Positions 1-10,800 of a stretch of DNA of 64,000 nt are shown one piece after another. Source of the stretch: Calditrichota bacterium (lineage in GTDB: Bacteria; Calditrichota; Calditrichia; Calditrichales; J004). The stretch covers positions 124,001-188,000 of the forward strand of contig JABFGF010000006.1 of the NCBI GenBank assembly GCA_013112635.1. The letters are read 5' to 3'. Each line of letters opens with the position of its first letter. The stretch's first letter is position 1. Under the pieces are notes generated by a model. That model worked only from the letters and a program-made list of their open reading frames with translations. It searched no databases and had not been told where the DNA came from. The position numbers were made by a program, and so were the translations under genes.

Positions 1-378
1 ATTCTTGATGAAACGGTTGATGATCATTATGATTTTGCAGTGAATGATCTTGGAGTCCTGTCAGTGCAATCATTAATAAAACAGGTAGTTGATGATGTGC
101 ATAATAAAATTCCGGTTTCGATTATTTCCGCCAAATTTCATAATTCATTAGCTTTCTTTTTTGCAGAAGTTGCAGAGAATGCGCGTCAGAATTTTAAAAT
201 AAACCATGTGGCATTGAGCGGTGGAGTTTTCCAAAACGCCTGTTTTTTTAATAGATTAGTAAAATTGCTTAGACAAAAGAAGTTTGAAATAATAACGCAC
301 TCTAAGGTTCCAACAAATGATGGCGGCCTGGCCTTGGGGCAAATTGCAATTGCTAACTCCATGTTGAAGAGTTTGTGA
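1..378 (+). CDS. hypF: HypF carbamoyltransferase, 3' end only
   Basis: The open frame runs from base 1 to the TGA at 376-378, so only the last 125 residues are present and the true start lies upstream. The segment is the end of the Kae1/YrdC-like HypF C-terminal domain: it contains LSGGVFQN and later NDGGLALGQ, both hallmarks of this domain. HypF makes a carbamoyl-adenylate from carbamoyl phosphate and transfers the carbamoyl group to the C-terminal Cys of HypE, giving the CN ligands of the [NiFe] site. It leads the plus-strand hyp set (hypC, hypD and hypE follow). The identification is firm; the missing N-terminal part cannot be judged. Confidence 0.93.
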   Translation: MLDETVDDHYDFAVNDLGVLSVQSLIKQVVDDVHNKIPVSIISAKFHNSLAFFFAEVAENARQNFKINHVALSGGVFQNACFFNRLVKLLRQKKFEIITHSKVPTNDGGLALGQIAIANSMLKSL

Positions 379-438
379 TGAGTGCAATAAAATAACAAAG
401 TTTATAAAAAGTTTTGAGAATAACAGAAAGGGAAAAAT

Positions 439-753
439 ATGTGCCTGGCAATACCTGGAAAAGTAATTGAAATATATGAGGAACACGGGCTCAAAATGGG
501 TAAACTTGACTATGCCGGTACTGTAAATAGTGCTTGTCTGGAGTATGTTCCTGAAATAGAAATAGGTCAGTATGCGGTAATTCATGCCGGATTTGCCATC
601 AATATAATCGATGAAGAAGAAGCCCAAAAAACGTATGATGCCTGGGATGAAGTAATTGAAGCAGCCGAAAAAGAAGGCGCAGATATTTTTGGTATGCCGC
701 TTGAAGAGGAAAAGTTAAAAGATAGAAGTGAAAAGGGAAAAGAGAGCAAATAA
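439..753 (+). CDS. hypC: HypC/HybG hydrogenase maturation chaperone
   Basis: The protein has 104 residues and begins MCLAIPGKV, the family signature; Cys2 becomes the metal-binding N-terminal residue after Met removal. HypC works with HypD as the scaffold for Fe(CN)2CO assembly and delivers it to the hydrogenase large subunit. An AGGGA Shine-Dalgarno sequence precedes the ATG. The core ends near residue 75. It is followed by an acidic then Lys-rich tail, which makes this copy longer than the usual 75-90 residues. It lies between hypF and hypD, as expected for a maturation operon. Confidence 0.95.
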   Translation: MCLAIPGKVIEIYEEHGLKMGKLDYAGTVNSACLEYVPEIEIGQYAVIHAGFAINIIDEEEAQKTYDAWDEVIEAAEKEGADIFGMPLEEEKLKDRSEKGKESK

Positions 754-860
754 AGCGTGATCGTATTGCGTAGGGAGAGGAGCGTATCGCTATACATAAA
801 AAGTTTCTTTGCGCACTTTCCGTTCTTCGCGGTATTATTAAAAAATTGGAAAGAAGGAAA

Positions 861-1961
861 ATGAAATATCTTGATGAATATAGAAATCCTGAAATTGTAA
901 AAAAGATGCTGGATGAAATCCATGCCATTACAACCAAACCATGGGTAATTATGGAAATTTGCGGCGGTCAAACCCATTCAATCATGAAAAATGGTATTGA
1001 CCAGTTATTACCGGATAAAATCGAATTGGTTCACGGCCCGGGTTGCCCGGTTTGCGTCACTCCATTGGAACAAATCGACAAAGCTCTGGAAATAGCTTCC
1101 CGCCCTGATGTGATTTTTACATCGTTTGGCGATATGCTTAGAGTTCCAGGTTCCAACAAAGATTTGTTTATGGTCAAATCAGAAGGTGGTGATGTTCGTG
1201 TGGTTTATTCCACTTTGGATGCTGTAAAAATTGCCCGCGAAAATCCGGATAAAAAAGTTGTCTTTTTTGCAGTGGGTTTTGAAACCACGGCACCAAACAA
1301 CGCAATGGCTGTCTGGCAGGCACATAAAGAAGGGTTGACCAATTTCTCAATTTTAGTTTCGCATGTCCTTGTTCCACCAGCAATGGAGGCTTTACTTTCT
1401 TCGCCGCAAAACCGTGTCCAGGGATACTTGGCCGCCGGCCATGTATGCACCATAATGGGCTGGGAAGAATATATCCCGATTGCAGCAAATTACAAAGTGC
1501 CCATAACAGTAACAGGTTTTGAACCGATGGATATTGTTGAAGGTGTTCTGATGACAATACGCCAATTGGAAAAAGGAACACACGAAGTTGAAAATCAATA
1601 TGCAAGATTGGTAAAACGGGAAGGTAATATCCCGGCACAAGATTTAATTGGAAAAGTATTTCAGGTTTCCAGCCGAAAATGGCGCGGTATAGGGGAAATT
1701 CCACAAAGTGGATTTAGTCTGCGCCCAGAATTTGAGAGACACGATGCAGACCTTGTTTTTGATCTTGGTGAAATAAATGTTGACGAACCGGCAGAATGTA
1801 TCAGTGGTGTAATTCTGCAAGGTCTAAAAAAACCGCATGAATGTCCGGCCTTTGGAAAATTATGTATGCCTCAAAATCCGCTTGGTGCAACCATGGTTTC
1901 CAGCGAAGGAGCTTGCGCGGCTTATTATTCTTATAACAGACATAATCCAGTTAAAAGTTAA
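861..1961 (+). CDS. hypD: HypD, [NiFe] hydrogenase Fe-cofactor assembly protein
   Basis: HypD holds a [4Fe-4S] cluster and, with HypC and HypE, builds the Fe(CN)2CO moiety. Characteristic motifs are [13 protein letters not shown] near residue 40, [11 protein letters not shown] near 62 and GFETTAPN near 140, with conserved cysteines toward the C terminus ([15 protein letters not shown]). I chose the ATG at 861 because AGAAGG lies just upstream; a TTG at 846 would add five residues and overlap that ribosome site. The length of 366 residues is normal. The 107-base gap from hypC holds no gene. Confidence 0.95.
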   Translation: MKYLDEYRNPEIVKKMLDEIHAITTKPWVIMEICGGQTHSIMKNGIDQLLPDKIELVHGPGCPVCVTPLEQIDKALEIASRPDVIFTSFGDMLRVPGSNKDLFMVKSEGGDVRVVYSTLDAVKIARENPDKKVVFFAVGFETTAPNNAMAVWQAHKEGLTNFSILVSHVLVPPAMEALLSSPQNRVQGYLAAGHVCTIMGWEEYIPIAANYKVPITVTGFEPMDIVEGVLMTIRQLEKGTHEVENQYARLVKREGNIPAQDLIGKVFQVSSRKWRGIGEIPQSGFSLRPEFERHDADLVFDLGEINVDEPAECISGVILQGLKKPHECPAFGKLCMPQNPLGATMVSSEGACAAYYSYNRHNPVKS

Positions 1962-1986
1962 GACTGAAAAGTGAAGAATAAAAAGC

Positions 1987-2340
1987 ATGAGTAAATCTGT
2001 ATTAAAAGATAAAAGTTTTAATTTTTCAGTCAGAATTGTAAAATTATCTCGCTTTTTAGCAAATGAAAAGAAAGAATTTGTTTTAAGCAGACAAATTCTT
2101 AAAAGTGGAACTGCAATTGGTGCATAAATTCGGGAAGCAGAATTTGCCCAAAGCAAAGCAGATTTCATTAATAAAATGAGTATTGCCTTAAAAGAGGCAA
2201 ATGAAACAGACTATTGGTTAGACTTATTAATAGAATCAGATTATGTAAAAGAAGAATTATTTAAGAGTTTAAAAGAAGATTGTAACGAATTAATTTCAAT
2301 GCTTGTTGCAACTGTAAAAACTTCAAAAAGGAATAGATAG
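1987..2340 (+). pseudogene. Four-helix-bundle (S23-type) protein, interrupted by an in-frame stop
   Basis: The frame from ATG 1987 to TAG 2338-2340 (118 codons) reads as a typical small four-helix-bundle protein of the ribosomal S23/IVS-encoded family. Landmarks are SRQILKSGTAIGA, then IREAEFAQSKADF and ETDYWLDLLIESDY. Codon 47 is TAA (2125-2127), exactly where the family has the conserved GANIxEA turn. A single base change from a sense codon explains it, and the frame is intact on both sides. It lies inside the hyp operon between hypD and hypE. Such genes occur in scattered places including rRNA intervening sequences, so I infer an acquired and decaying cassette. A sequencing error is possible. 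Confidence 0.75.
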
Positions 2341-2396
2341 TTTATTTTTCACTATTACTTTTTAGTTTTTCATTTTAAGATTAAAAGGATTAAGAT

Positions 2397-3455
2397 ATGA
2401 CGACAATTCTCCCTGAAGGTCTGAGTTGCCCACTCCCGATTACACAACATGATAAAGTTCAACTTAGCCATGGTAGTGGCGGAAAAATGATGAATGACCT
2501 GATCAGTAAATTATTTTTATGGGCTTTTGATAATCCGCTTCTAAATAAAAAAGATGACCAGGCTATAATTGAAATGAACGGCAAGAAGTTTGCTTTTAGT
2601 ACGGATTCGTTTGTAGTCGATCCACTTTTCTTTCCGGGCGGAAATATTGGTGAATTGGCAGTAAATGGAACTGTAAATGATGTGAGTATGAGCGGTGCAA
2701 GACCATTGTTTCTTAGTACAGGCTTTATTATAGAAGAAGGATTTTCAATGCAAGAGCTGCAGAAAATTGTTGAGTCTATGCGTGATGCCGCAAAACAAGC
2801 AGGCGTAATGATTGTTACAGGCGATACAAAAGTTGTAAATAAAGGCAAAGGCGATAAAGTTTTTATCAATACTGCAGGAATTGGAATTATTGATCATGAT
2901 TTTTCAATTGGTTCATCCAATTTGCAGCCAGATGATGTGTTGATTATTAACGGCACAATTGCTGATCATGGTATGGCAATAATGTCGCAAAGAGAAGGGC
3001 TGGCTTTTGATGCACCCATTAAAAGTGACACAGCTGCTTTAAATGGATTAATAGAAAAAATTCTTGAAGCGGGTGGCCCGGATATCCATGCAATGCGCGA
3101 TGCAACCCGCGGTGGTGTGGCAGCTATTTTAAATGAATTCGCAGAAGACTCTGCCGTTACACTCCGGATAAAAGAAGGACTAATCCCAATAAATGCACCA
3201 GTTAAAGGGGCTTGTGAAATAATGGGACTCGATCCGCTATATGTTGCTAATGAAGGTAAAATGGTTGTATCTGTTTCTCGTAAAAATGCAGATAAAGTTT
3301 TAAAGGCCATGCAATCTCATCCACTTGGCAAAGAGAGCGCAATCATCGGAGATGTAATAAAAGATAAGCCGGGGATGGTTACTATGCAGACACGAATCGG
3401 TGCCTGGCGAATAGTTGACATGTTGGTTGGTGAACAGTTACCAAGAATTTGTTAA
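2397..3455 (+). CDS. hypE: HypE, carbamoyl-dehydratase for the CN ligand
   Basis: HypE converts the carbamoyl group received from HypF on its C-terminal Cys to thiocyanate, using ATP, and donates CN to the HypCD-bound iron. The 352-residue protein has the PurM-like fold signatures LSHGSGGKMM near residue 24, FSTDSFVVDPL near 62 and GDTKVV near 142, and ends in PRIC with the essential terminal cysteine. AAGGA precedes the ATG. It is the last gene of the plus-strand set, followed directly by a hairpin terminator. hypA and hypB are not in the window. Confidence 0.96.
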   Translation: MTTILPEGLSCPLPITQHDKVQLSHGSGGKMMNDLISKLFLWAFDNPLLNKKDDQAIIEMNGKKFAFSTDSFVVDPLFFPGGNIGELAVNGTVNDVSMSGARPLFLSTGFIIEEGFSMQELQKIVESMRDAAKQAGVMIVTGDTKVVNKGKGDKVFINTAGIGIIDHDFSIGSSNLQPDDVLIINGTIADHGMAIMSQREGLAFDAPIKSDTAALNGLIEKILEAGGPDIHAMRDATRGGVAAILNEFAEDSAVTLRIKEGLIPINAPVKGACEIMGLDPLYVANEGKMVVSVSRKNADKVLKAMQSHPLGKESAIIGDVIKDKPGMVTMQTRIGAWRIVDMLVGEQLPRIC

Positions 3456-3461
3456 AATGTG

Positions 3462-3496
3462 AAACCTTCCGGGTTTCAAAAGCCTGGAAGGTTTTT
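3462..3496 (+). terminator. Intrinsic terminator after hypE
   Basis: The arms AAACCTTCC (3462-3470) and GGAAGGTTT (3486-3494) pair perfectly over nine bases around a 15-base loop and run into a T tract just after the hypE stop. The end also overlaps the stop of the converging minus-strand GPP34 remnant. Confidence 0.75.
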
Positions 3497-4135
3497 ACGA
3501 TGTTGCAACAGTTGTTGTAATTATTGTAGGCATAATTGCTGCGACCATTATTGCGACCTGCACAGCTTCAATTGCTTCTTTGGCAGCTTTTCCTGCTAAT
3601 TCTCCATTCACAATTTTTTCGATTCTCTTTTTTCTGCTTTTTAATTTCTTCTTATCAAAATTCAAACGTAATAGATCGGCACTGTTTGCAAGCGATAAAA
3701 GGACAACCGTCCTTGCATCAAAATCTTCATTATCTTCAAAAATGGCTTTGTGTAAACGGTCGATTATTTTTCTTTCAGGTTCCGGGTTCAATTCAGGATA
3801 AATTTTCCTTGAAAATACTAATAGTACTTTGTCTTCATCAGCCCTGAGAATTCCCTTTTTTACTAATTCTCCCGCAATACGATGTTTTAAATTTTTAACC
3901 CCGGCAAAACGTGATACCCATGTTGTGATACTAGCGCGTCTTTTTGCATTTGCAATTTTTTGACGACATTCTTCTAATAGCGGTTCACCCATTATTGAGT
4001 TGTCTTGAATATTTAATAATTTTTTCTTGTTAGAGTTATCAACAGAAATGGTTTTATTCAATAAAAGTTCTGCAACAATTGCTTTAGGGCCAACAGTAAT
4101 ATTTCTTCGTGTAGAAAAAGTCTATTATTGTTCAT
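3495..4135 (-). pseudogene. GPP34/GOLPH3-like protein, N-terminal deletion and frameshift
   Basis: The main frame (TTG 4061 to TAA 3495) matches the bacterial GPP34 (Golgi phosphoprotein 3-like) family through its C-terminal two thirds: GEPLLEEC, TTWVSRF, YPELNPEPE, DARTVVLLSLANSADLL, then GELAGKAAKEAIEAVQ and a Thr/Ala tail. Reading upstream in the same frame gives KAIVAELLLNK and soon a TAG. A different frame opens at ATG 4135 behind an AGGA site and reads MNNNRLFLHEEILLLAL, the normal GPP34 N terminus. The frames meet near 4085, with about 25 expected residues missing. I infer a deletion that also shifted frame. A truncated protein from TTG 4061 could still be made. Confidence 0.7.
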
Positions 4136-4376
4136 TATAAATCCTGCTCCATTGTAGTAAAATTTTTATTTGTTTCTATAGGTTAGAGGGACGATTCTTC
4201 TGACTTAAGGTTACGAGATAAATTATTAACCAACTTTTTATTTTAAAAATTACTAATTCATTCCTAAAAGCAGGCAAAATAAATCTTCTGTCAGGTGCAG
4301 GATCAAATTTAGCAGGATATCTTTTGGCACTGTTAGCGGTAAAATAAGGCTTGTACAATTCCGTGTTGGATTTGTT

Positions 4377-4616
4377 TTAGAAGTTTTTATCCTGATGTGA
4401 GCGAATTTCGGAAATCCACCGGTCAATGCACTTTTTTGTCAATTGATTCCAGCTTCCATTAAAGTTGTCGTCTTCAAATTTATAAACAGTCCCTTCCATG
4501 TTTTGGGCATATAAGTCCGGCACATCGTAAAATATTCTATGGTTTTTTGACGAAATACCTAATGGCATCATAAATCCAAATGACACAGCGTCTGTTTCTT
4601 CAATATTTTTTACCAT
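4377..4616 (-). CDS. Small protein of unknown function
   Basis: This 79-residue frame starts at an ATG with a good AAGGAG site seven bases upstream, which is the main reason to accept it. The sequence is hydrophilic, without signal peptide or membrane segment, and rich in Asn, Asp and aromatic residues (WNQLTKKCIDRWISE near the end). I recognise no family. It lies downstream of the giant surface-protein gene on the same strand, separated by a terminator-like hairpin and 220 bases. The 240 bases between it and the GPP34 remnant contain nothing I can support. Confidence 0.5.
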   Translation of the reverse strand: MVKNIEETDAVSFGFMMPLGISSKNHRIFYDVPDLYAQNMEGTVYKFEDDNFNGSWNQLTKKCIDRWISEIRSHQDKNF

Positions 4617-4793
4617 TTTAACTCTCCTTGTTAGCCTTCAGGTTATAATCATCGAATGATAGTTTTAATAACTCGAGTTAATTTGGTAAAAATTTTTAAT
4701 TTATTTCAGAAATTCAGTTCTAATTATGGCTGCCTTTCTTTAATGATGAAGATTGCTATTCCCTTATCAATAAAATTAAACCATTAAACATGA

Positions 4794-4830
4794 AAATCCC
4801 GACTCATAAAACTTAATTTACAAGTCGGGA
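4794..4830 (-). terminator. Hairpin terminator of the giant surface-protein gene
   Basis: TCCCGACT (4797-4804) pairs with AGTCGGGA (4823-4830). Read on the minus strand, the stem is followed by TTTT, eight bases after the stop codon region of the 2377-residue gene. The T tract is short, so termination strength is uncertain. Confidence 0.55.
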
Positions 4831-4837
4831 AACGGTT

Positions 4838-7800
4838 CTATTTAATAAATAGTAATTTTCTTCTTTTTACGAAATTACCTGATTTTATCTGATACAGATA
4901 AACGCCAGTCGCCAAAAAGTAATCAGAAGCATTGAAAGTTATTTTGTAATGATGGGCTTGTTGAAATTCGTTCACAAGCGTAGCCACTTTTTGGCCCAGT
5001 GTATTATATACTGTAATCTCAACATCACTATCCTGGGAAAGACCATATTCAATTATTGTTTCCGGATTAAAAGGATTTGGATAATTTTGTCTCAGGTAGA
5101 ACTTATACGGCACAAGCTCATCCCCGATAGGTTCCGCTGAAAGAACAAATGGTTCATCCAGATTGCCGACTAAGTTATCGGTTGTGAACATTGTTTTTTC
5201 TGTTACCGGTCTTCTTTTTCCTGATGAAGGTTCAAAGACTTCAAAATTAATTGAATCTCCTGTTACTTTATTCGAGTAAACTGGCAGGAATCCGATATAT
5301 TTATCCATTTCCGGAATATACTGGATTTGTGTTAAACCCCGACATTCATAATCTGAAAAAGCAGCAAGGATCAATGTGCTGTCTTGCATTTCTTTATCAT
5401 CAAATTCAATTACAGATGTCATGCTCATATTGTACTCATAAGCATTGATATCAATTTCCCATTCCGGAATCGCGGGATATGAAAAGGAAACTTTTCCAAG
5501 GACAGGATACTGAAATTGTGTTTCTGTGTTGGATTTAAACAAGTAGCCCTGGCCAGGAACCATTTTCTTTAAGCTGCCTTCCCAGGTTTGGGTGGCCGCA
5601 ATAAAATCCGCAAATTCCGTTTGGCTTTTAATACGATCACCTGCAGCAGCCGGGAATAAATTCAAAGTCTCATTTAAGTCCAGAATTTTTGGATTCATAT
5701 GTGCAATCCAATTCCAGCCTTTTTCGATGTTCATGGTTGCCTGAACCGGATCAATGGGCGCCCCTGTATATTGAAAAGAGCCGCCACCTTTTAGATAAAT
5801 TTGATAGCAAGATCCAATTTCCAGCGAACGAAGCCCGCCACGCCATCCTAATTCTTTACTGTATTGGCTGAAACGATTTTGACTTTTAATTAGATCGCCT
5901 TCAGATGGATTAAGGCTGCTCAAAGCAAAATCCAACGGCACAGATCCTGCATAAACATTTAAGCCAAACCAGGTCCAGCCTGCATTTAAATCTATAACTT
6001 GCACATGGGCATCGGGTTCTATGATAAGTGGTGCAGAAACAGTTCCAAGAGTGCTATTGCTGGTAAATGTATAATCACTTCCAAAAAAAGCATATTCCCT
6101 TCCTTTTGAGGCATCCCACAAGCGGAACGTAAGTATTTCTCCAGAGGCCTGATTACTGTAAACTGTAATAAAGGCAACATATTTATCGATGGCCGCTACA
6201 TGTTCAATCTGTGCTACTCCGCGCAATTCATCTCCATTGTAGACCCCAACTTTATCAAAAACGTCCCGGGAAAGCGTATCATCAAAAACAACCTGTGCGG
6301 TAAGATTCATGCTAAAAGAATATATGGCAGGATTGACTTGCCACAATGGAGCTTCGTGAAGAACATTTAATGTTACCAAAAGCCGCTCTTCGCCTGATGA
6401 TGTGACAACGACAACTGTATCACGATAAGATGCTACGTTTAATTGTGAGTTTACATTAAAGGTTATTTCCTGTTCACCTGATGGCGGGATAGAGCCATTC
6501 ATAATACTTGGTGTAAGCCATTGTGGATGAGACATTATTGTAAAACTTTCATCCAACCCGCCGGCGTTCTTAAGCGTGCGTGTAAAACTTTCATCAGCAT
6601 CCTGGTAAATTGTATAAACCACGTTTGGTACGGACCAATAGACAGGACTTTGATTTACTCTAAATATATGGCTTACTTTTTTGCGCAACCTGTTCCCATT
6701 TTTATCTCGGATACCGGAAACAGTTGCAGTTAGTAACTTGTCTTCAAATAGTGCAAGGTCTTCTTGTGGCGTAATGATCAATGTGTTTTCGAAAACGGCT
6801 GTAACAATTTCAATTTCTGTACTGTCTTCAGTTACAAAAAGTGAAGCGCTATTCTCATTTAAAAAGGCAGGATCAATTTCCCCGGAAAAAGCAAAAGTAA
6901 TATCCTCTCCAAGATTTAAAACACCATCGGATGGTTCCGGTGTTCCAAAAACAATTAATGCGCTACGGTCGATAACTCCCTCGGCAATAGCAGAATATTT
7001 TACACCCTGCTGGCCACAATCGCTAACAGCACGCAGTTCATATTCACCATCCATTAAAAAGCTTATGTTCCAATCTTTCATTATAAACTCAGAAGCAATA
7101 TTGTCTTTGGCATATATAAACGGCGTATTCCATCCCTCACCACGCCGGCGGTATTGAAACTTAACACTTTTTAAATGCTGGTTGTCAGTATCGTATTCAT
7201 TAATTACAAATTGCAACGTATCATTATCGGAGGAGTTGAGTACCCAGTTGTTTTCGGGGATTAAAAGATTTACATCACTACAAGGGCTAATATAGTGGAC
7301 AGAAAACGTAACTGTATCGGCAATTGCCTGCTCATCACCCGGTGCATACATTTTAACTTTAAGGTTCTCATAATCGTATGCGATTGGTCCGCGGTCTACA
7401 GAGAGAGTTGCGGTTAATTGTTCTCCGGCAGGAATGGTGTAAGAAAGGTGATCTTCTATGACTACACCTCCAATCCGGATAATGGCTCCATCCAGGTTGC
7501 TGGACTGGATAACCGAAACATGATATTCTCTTTCTTCGCCGCTTTCACTTTTATTCCCTAAATATAAAATAAAAGGTGCCGGATCTTCGGGTTGAATATT
7601 GTAAGCTTCATATTTGTTCATGCTGATATCAACACCATCTCTCGGCTGACTTCCTTTTTCCCATGGATTACTGCTTGTACCGCCAACAACATCGAATACC
7701 GGCGTACCAAATTGGGTATCATTTTTTAAATTAACACTAAAGAAGTCTCCGGCATCATCATCATCAAGTGTATAACCTGTCGTGATTTTTGTTGTGGTCG

Positions 7801-10800
7801 TGCTTTCATCTACTCTTTGATAGCGGAATCCTGCCTTAATAATTACGCCTCCTTCAGCTGGCACACCTCTATCTACAATGCCTATTCCAAGGGCCAATTC
7901 TGCTTCAACAAATATTGAATAATCATAAGAATAATAGCTGGCATTTTCGATAGTATGCGTGGAGCTGTATGGTGCTCCTGCGCTAAAAGAAATATTTTTT
8001 TCAAATACGGAAATATTTTTCAGACTATCATTGCGGGCAAGAATACTTTCCCAGGTATTTATGGAGTTTTCATATTTTACAACAAGGCTGTCTGATTCTT
8101 CTGATCTGGCAACAAATTTCAATTCACGTAACTGCGGCAGCAGAGTATTTCTAATATGTGATTCTGTATATGTAAAAGTTGATTCTATAGCCTTTGGTTC
8201 CCAGGCAAGTGTTGTGTCTATAACTACCTCATGAGAAGTCCAGTCGTATCCAATAACATCTGTTAGGGCATATAGGTTTACGTACGAAGCACCCACAAAC
8301 ACATCCCCGCTTTCTCCTATGAAATTATCATTATCGGCAGTACTAAATTTTTCGGCAAAAGTCATTTGGTGTAGTTTTCCGGTTTTAATATTATGTTCCG
8401 TACCAACAAGTACAGAACCGCTGGCAATAACATACGCCCCGGCCGATGAGCCAATACTTACAACGCCTATTCCAACCGAAACATCTGCAATAGCCCCAAC
8501 CCTTACATCCCACCAGGCACCGGCAGCAAAAGATGGTTGATACGAATGAACGGTGGACCAGGCAATGGTTTCATCCTTTTCTAAAAATGAAAAACTTTTG
8601 TCACCTGGAGGATCACGCAAAATAAGAAAGGGCATTTCCGGTGTTGTAGCTGTGAATGTTTGTGAGCGTGGATGATGTCCGGTAATTAGTGCCCATTGCT
8701 GTAAGCTTGTAGTTTCTTCACCAATATTTGCCACTACTTCAAATAATTTTTGATATGGATGACCAACCGTTGCAAAGATATTTGGTTCGCCCGGAATAAA
8801 TTGGTAAGTGGCCACTCCATCAACCAAATCTATTGTAACAGGATCTGAATTGCCGGAAAGATCATCATAAATTGTGATGCTGCCCTGGTTAACCGGGCAG
8901 GATTCATCACCCCAAACATCTTCTATTAATATTTCCAGATCATAAGTAAAATCTTGCTCAAGAATGGGGACATTATAATCACCTTCACCAAAATCCGGCC
9001 AGTTGTTTATAACAATTCGCGGCGTTTCCCTGTAAATAAAATCATGTCGTTGATCATGCCATTTCAAATTTATGGTATCTGCACTAAAATATTGCAAAAC
9101 TCTCTGGGCAGGCAATTCCGGGTCATCCGGATAGACGTTAATTACATCCAACATATAAATCTGTGCAGGCAGTATAACACTAAAATTACCGTTTGAATCT
9201 GTTATAATAGTGTCTTGAAAACATCCGGCAGCATCGCCCATTGTTGTAACCAAAATCTCTGCTCTGCCGATATGACCATCGCAAGCACCGCGTAGCATTC
9301 CGCTTAGTTTATGTTTTGTTGTATCGATTATTGTCAGGCCCAGTTTGTCATCCTGCAAATCTAAACCAAGGCTGTTTGGATTAAAGGCGTGTGCAGAAGC
9401 TGAGTCTGAATAATCAAATTTAAGATTATAATACCCGGGCCTGTCTACTGACAGGCTAAACTTGCCGGCTAAATCTGTAATAATTCCGGTAGGTGCATCG
9501 TCTAAAATTATTTCTACTCCAGGAACGGTACACCTGGTTCCGTCCATCAAAATTGTTCCGGCGATTGTAAGAGATGTGGTATCAATAAAATCGACGGATT
9601 CAAGCTCATAGCGGGTCTGGTTCATTTCAATCGTCTTGATACCTGGATCAAAGGCATGGCCCAATTTATTCGGTGTAAGGTCTAACAAAGAAGAGTTGCC
9701 GTAATAGATGTTAGCTACATCGTAATTTCCATTCTCATCAGTTAAAATAGTCCCAAAAGCAGAATTGGATACAGGGCTGTATTCTGCACCAAATAACTTG
9801 CCATGAAGACCGGAGTTCTTGGAATATTCGCCAACAATACCCTCAGGGGTTCGAGTGGGCAAATCATCAAAAGTCCAATAGGCCACTAAACCGGTTTCAT
9901 CACCTTTCAAAGACCGGTTCATATTGGCCAAAATTTCTTCTTCAGTGCGCTCTACATTCCAAATGCGAACTTCATCAATTTTCCCTTTAAAAGATTCCCC
10001 ATCATAAGCCTCGTTTTCCCATTTACCAATCTCGAGGATTTCTGTATTGTTAAAATCATAAGTAAAAACACCGGCATAATATTCACGCCCATCGAGAAAC
10101 AGAGATATTTCATTGGAAGAATTACGCTTGGCTGCAATATGATGCCATTTATCATCACCTTGAATTTTTTCATTTATACTGAATGTTTCGTAGGCAACTT
10201 CGGTATTGCCTAGTTCCAGCGTAAGCTTATCATTTAGTAGGCAGAGAGAATACCAATAGTGTGAATCACCTCTTTTTGTGATAATTCTTTTCCAATTTGA
10301 TCCGGGAGTATTTGTATTTTTAATCCAGGCCTCAATGGTAAATTCGTCAGAGATAATATTTAGTGAATTATCATGATCAACTTGAACTACATCGTTTTCA
10401 CCATCAAACTCCAGACAACTAAAAATGGAACTGCCGGATGACTCAATATTTATTTCCACACTGTCAACACCGGCTCCATAAGGTGTTTTAACCCGGCCTT
10501 CCAGTTTGCCATTTGCCTGTTGCCAACCCAGTGAATAATCTGGCAATGATTCGCCCCAATAGCTACCGATGGAAGAAACTCCATAATGTTGTAATTTCCC
10601 GGGAATCGCATCATAATCATAATAAGCCATTGTTGAAACAGAAGTAGAGTCAATCAATTCCTGTTCGCGATATATTTTAAAGCCTAAAGGAGTAGGTACA
10701 TCCCCAAGACTCCAGGATATTTTATTTCTGTTGCTATATGTACCATTTGAAATGTTGGTGATATAAGGCCTGTATGTCAGTTCATGAATGTAAGCGGCTC

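Noticed and set aside
755..797. GCGTAT-rich text between hypC and hypD as a repeat family
   Set aside because: The only possible partner (12838-12880) does not align convincingly.
846..860. TTG start giving five extra HypD residues
   Set aside because: It overlaps the AGAAGG site that serves the ATG at 861.
2125..2127. In-frame stop in the four-helix-bundle gene as a recoding site
   Set aside because: It is TAA, which is not used for selenocysteine, and no recoding structure is apparent.
4176..4358. Minus-strand 60-codon frame rich in Lys, Pro and Phe
   Set aside because: It has no ribosome site, no recognisable motif, and composition like translated non-coding DNA.
6681..7157. Ser-rich plus-strand frame of 158 codons
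   Set aside because: It is a shadow of the giant surface protein on the other strand.
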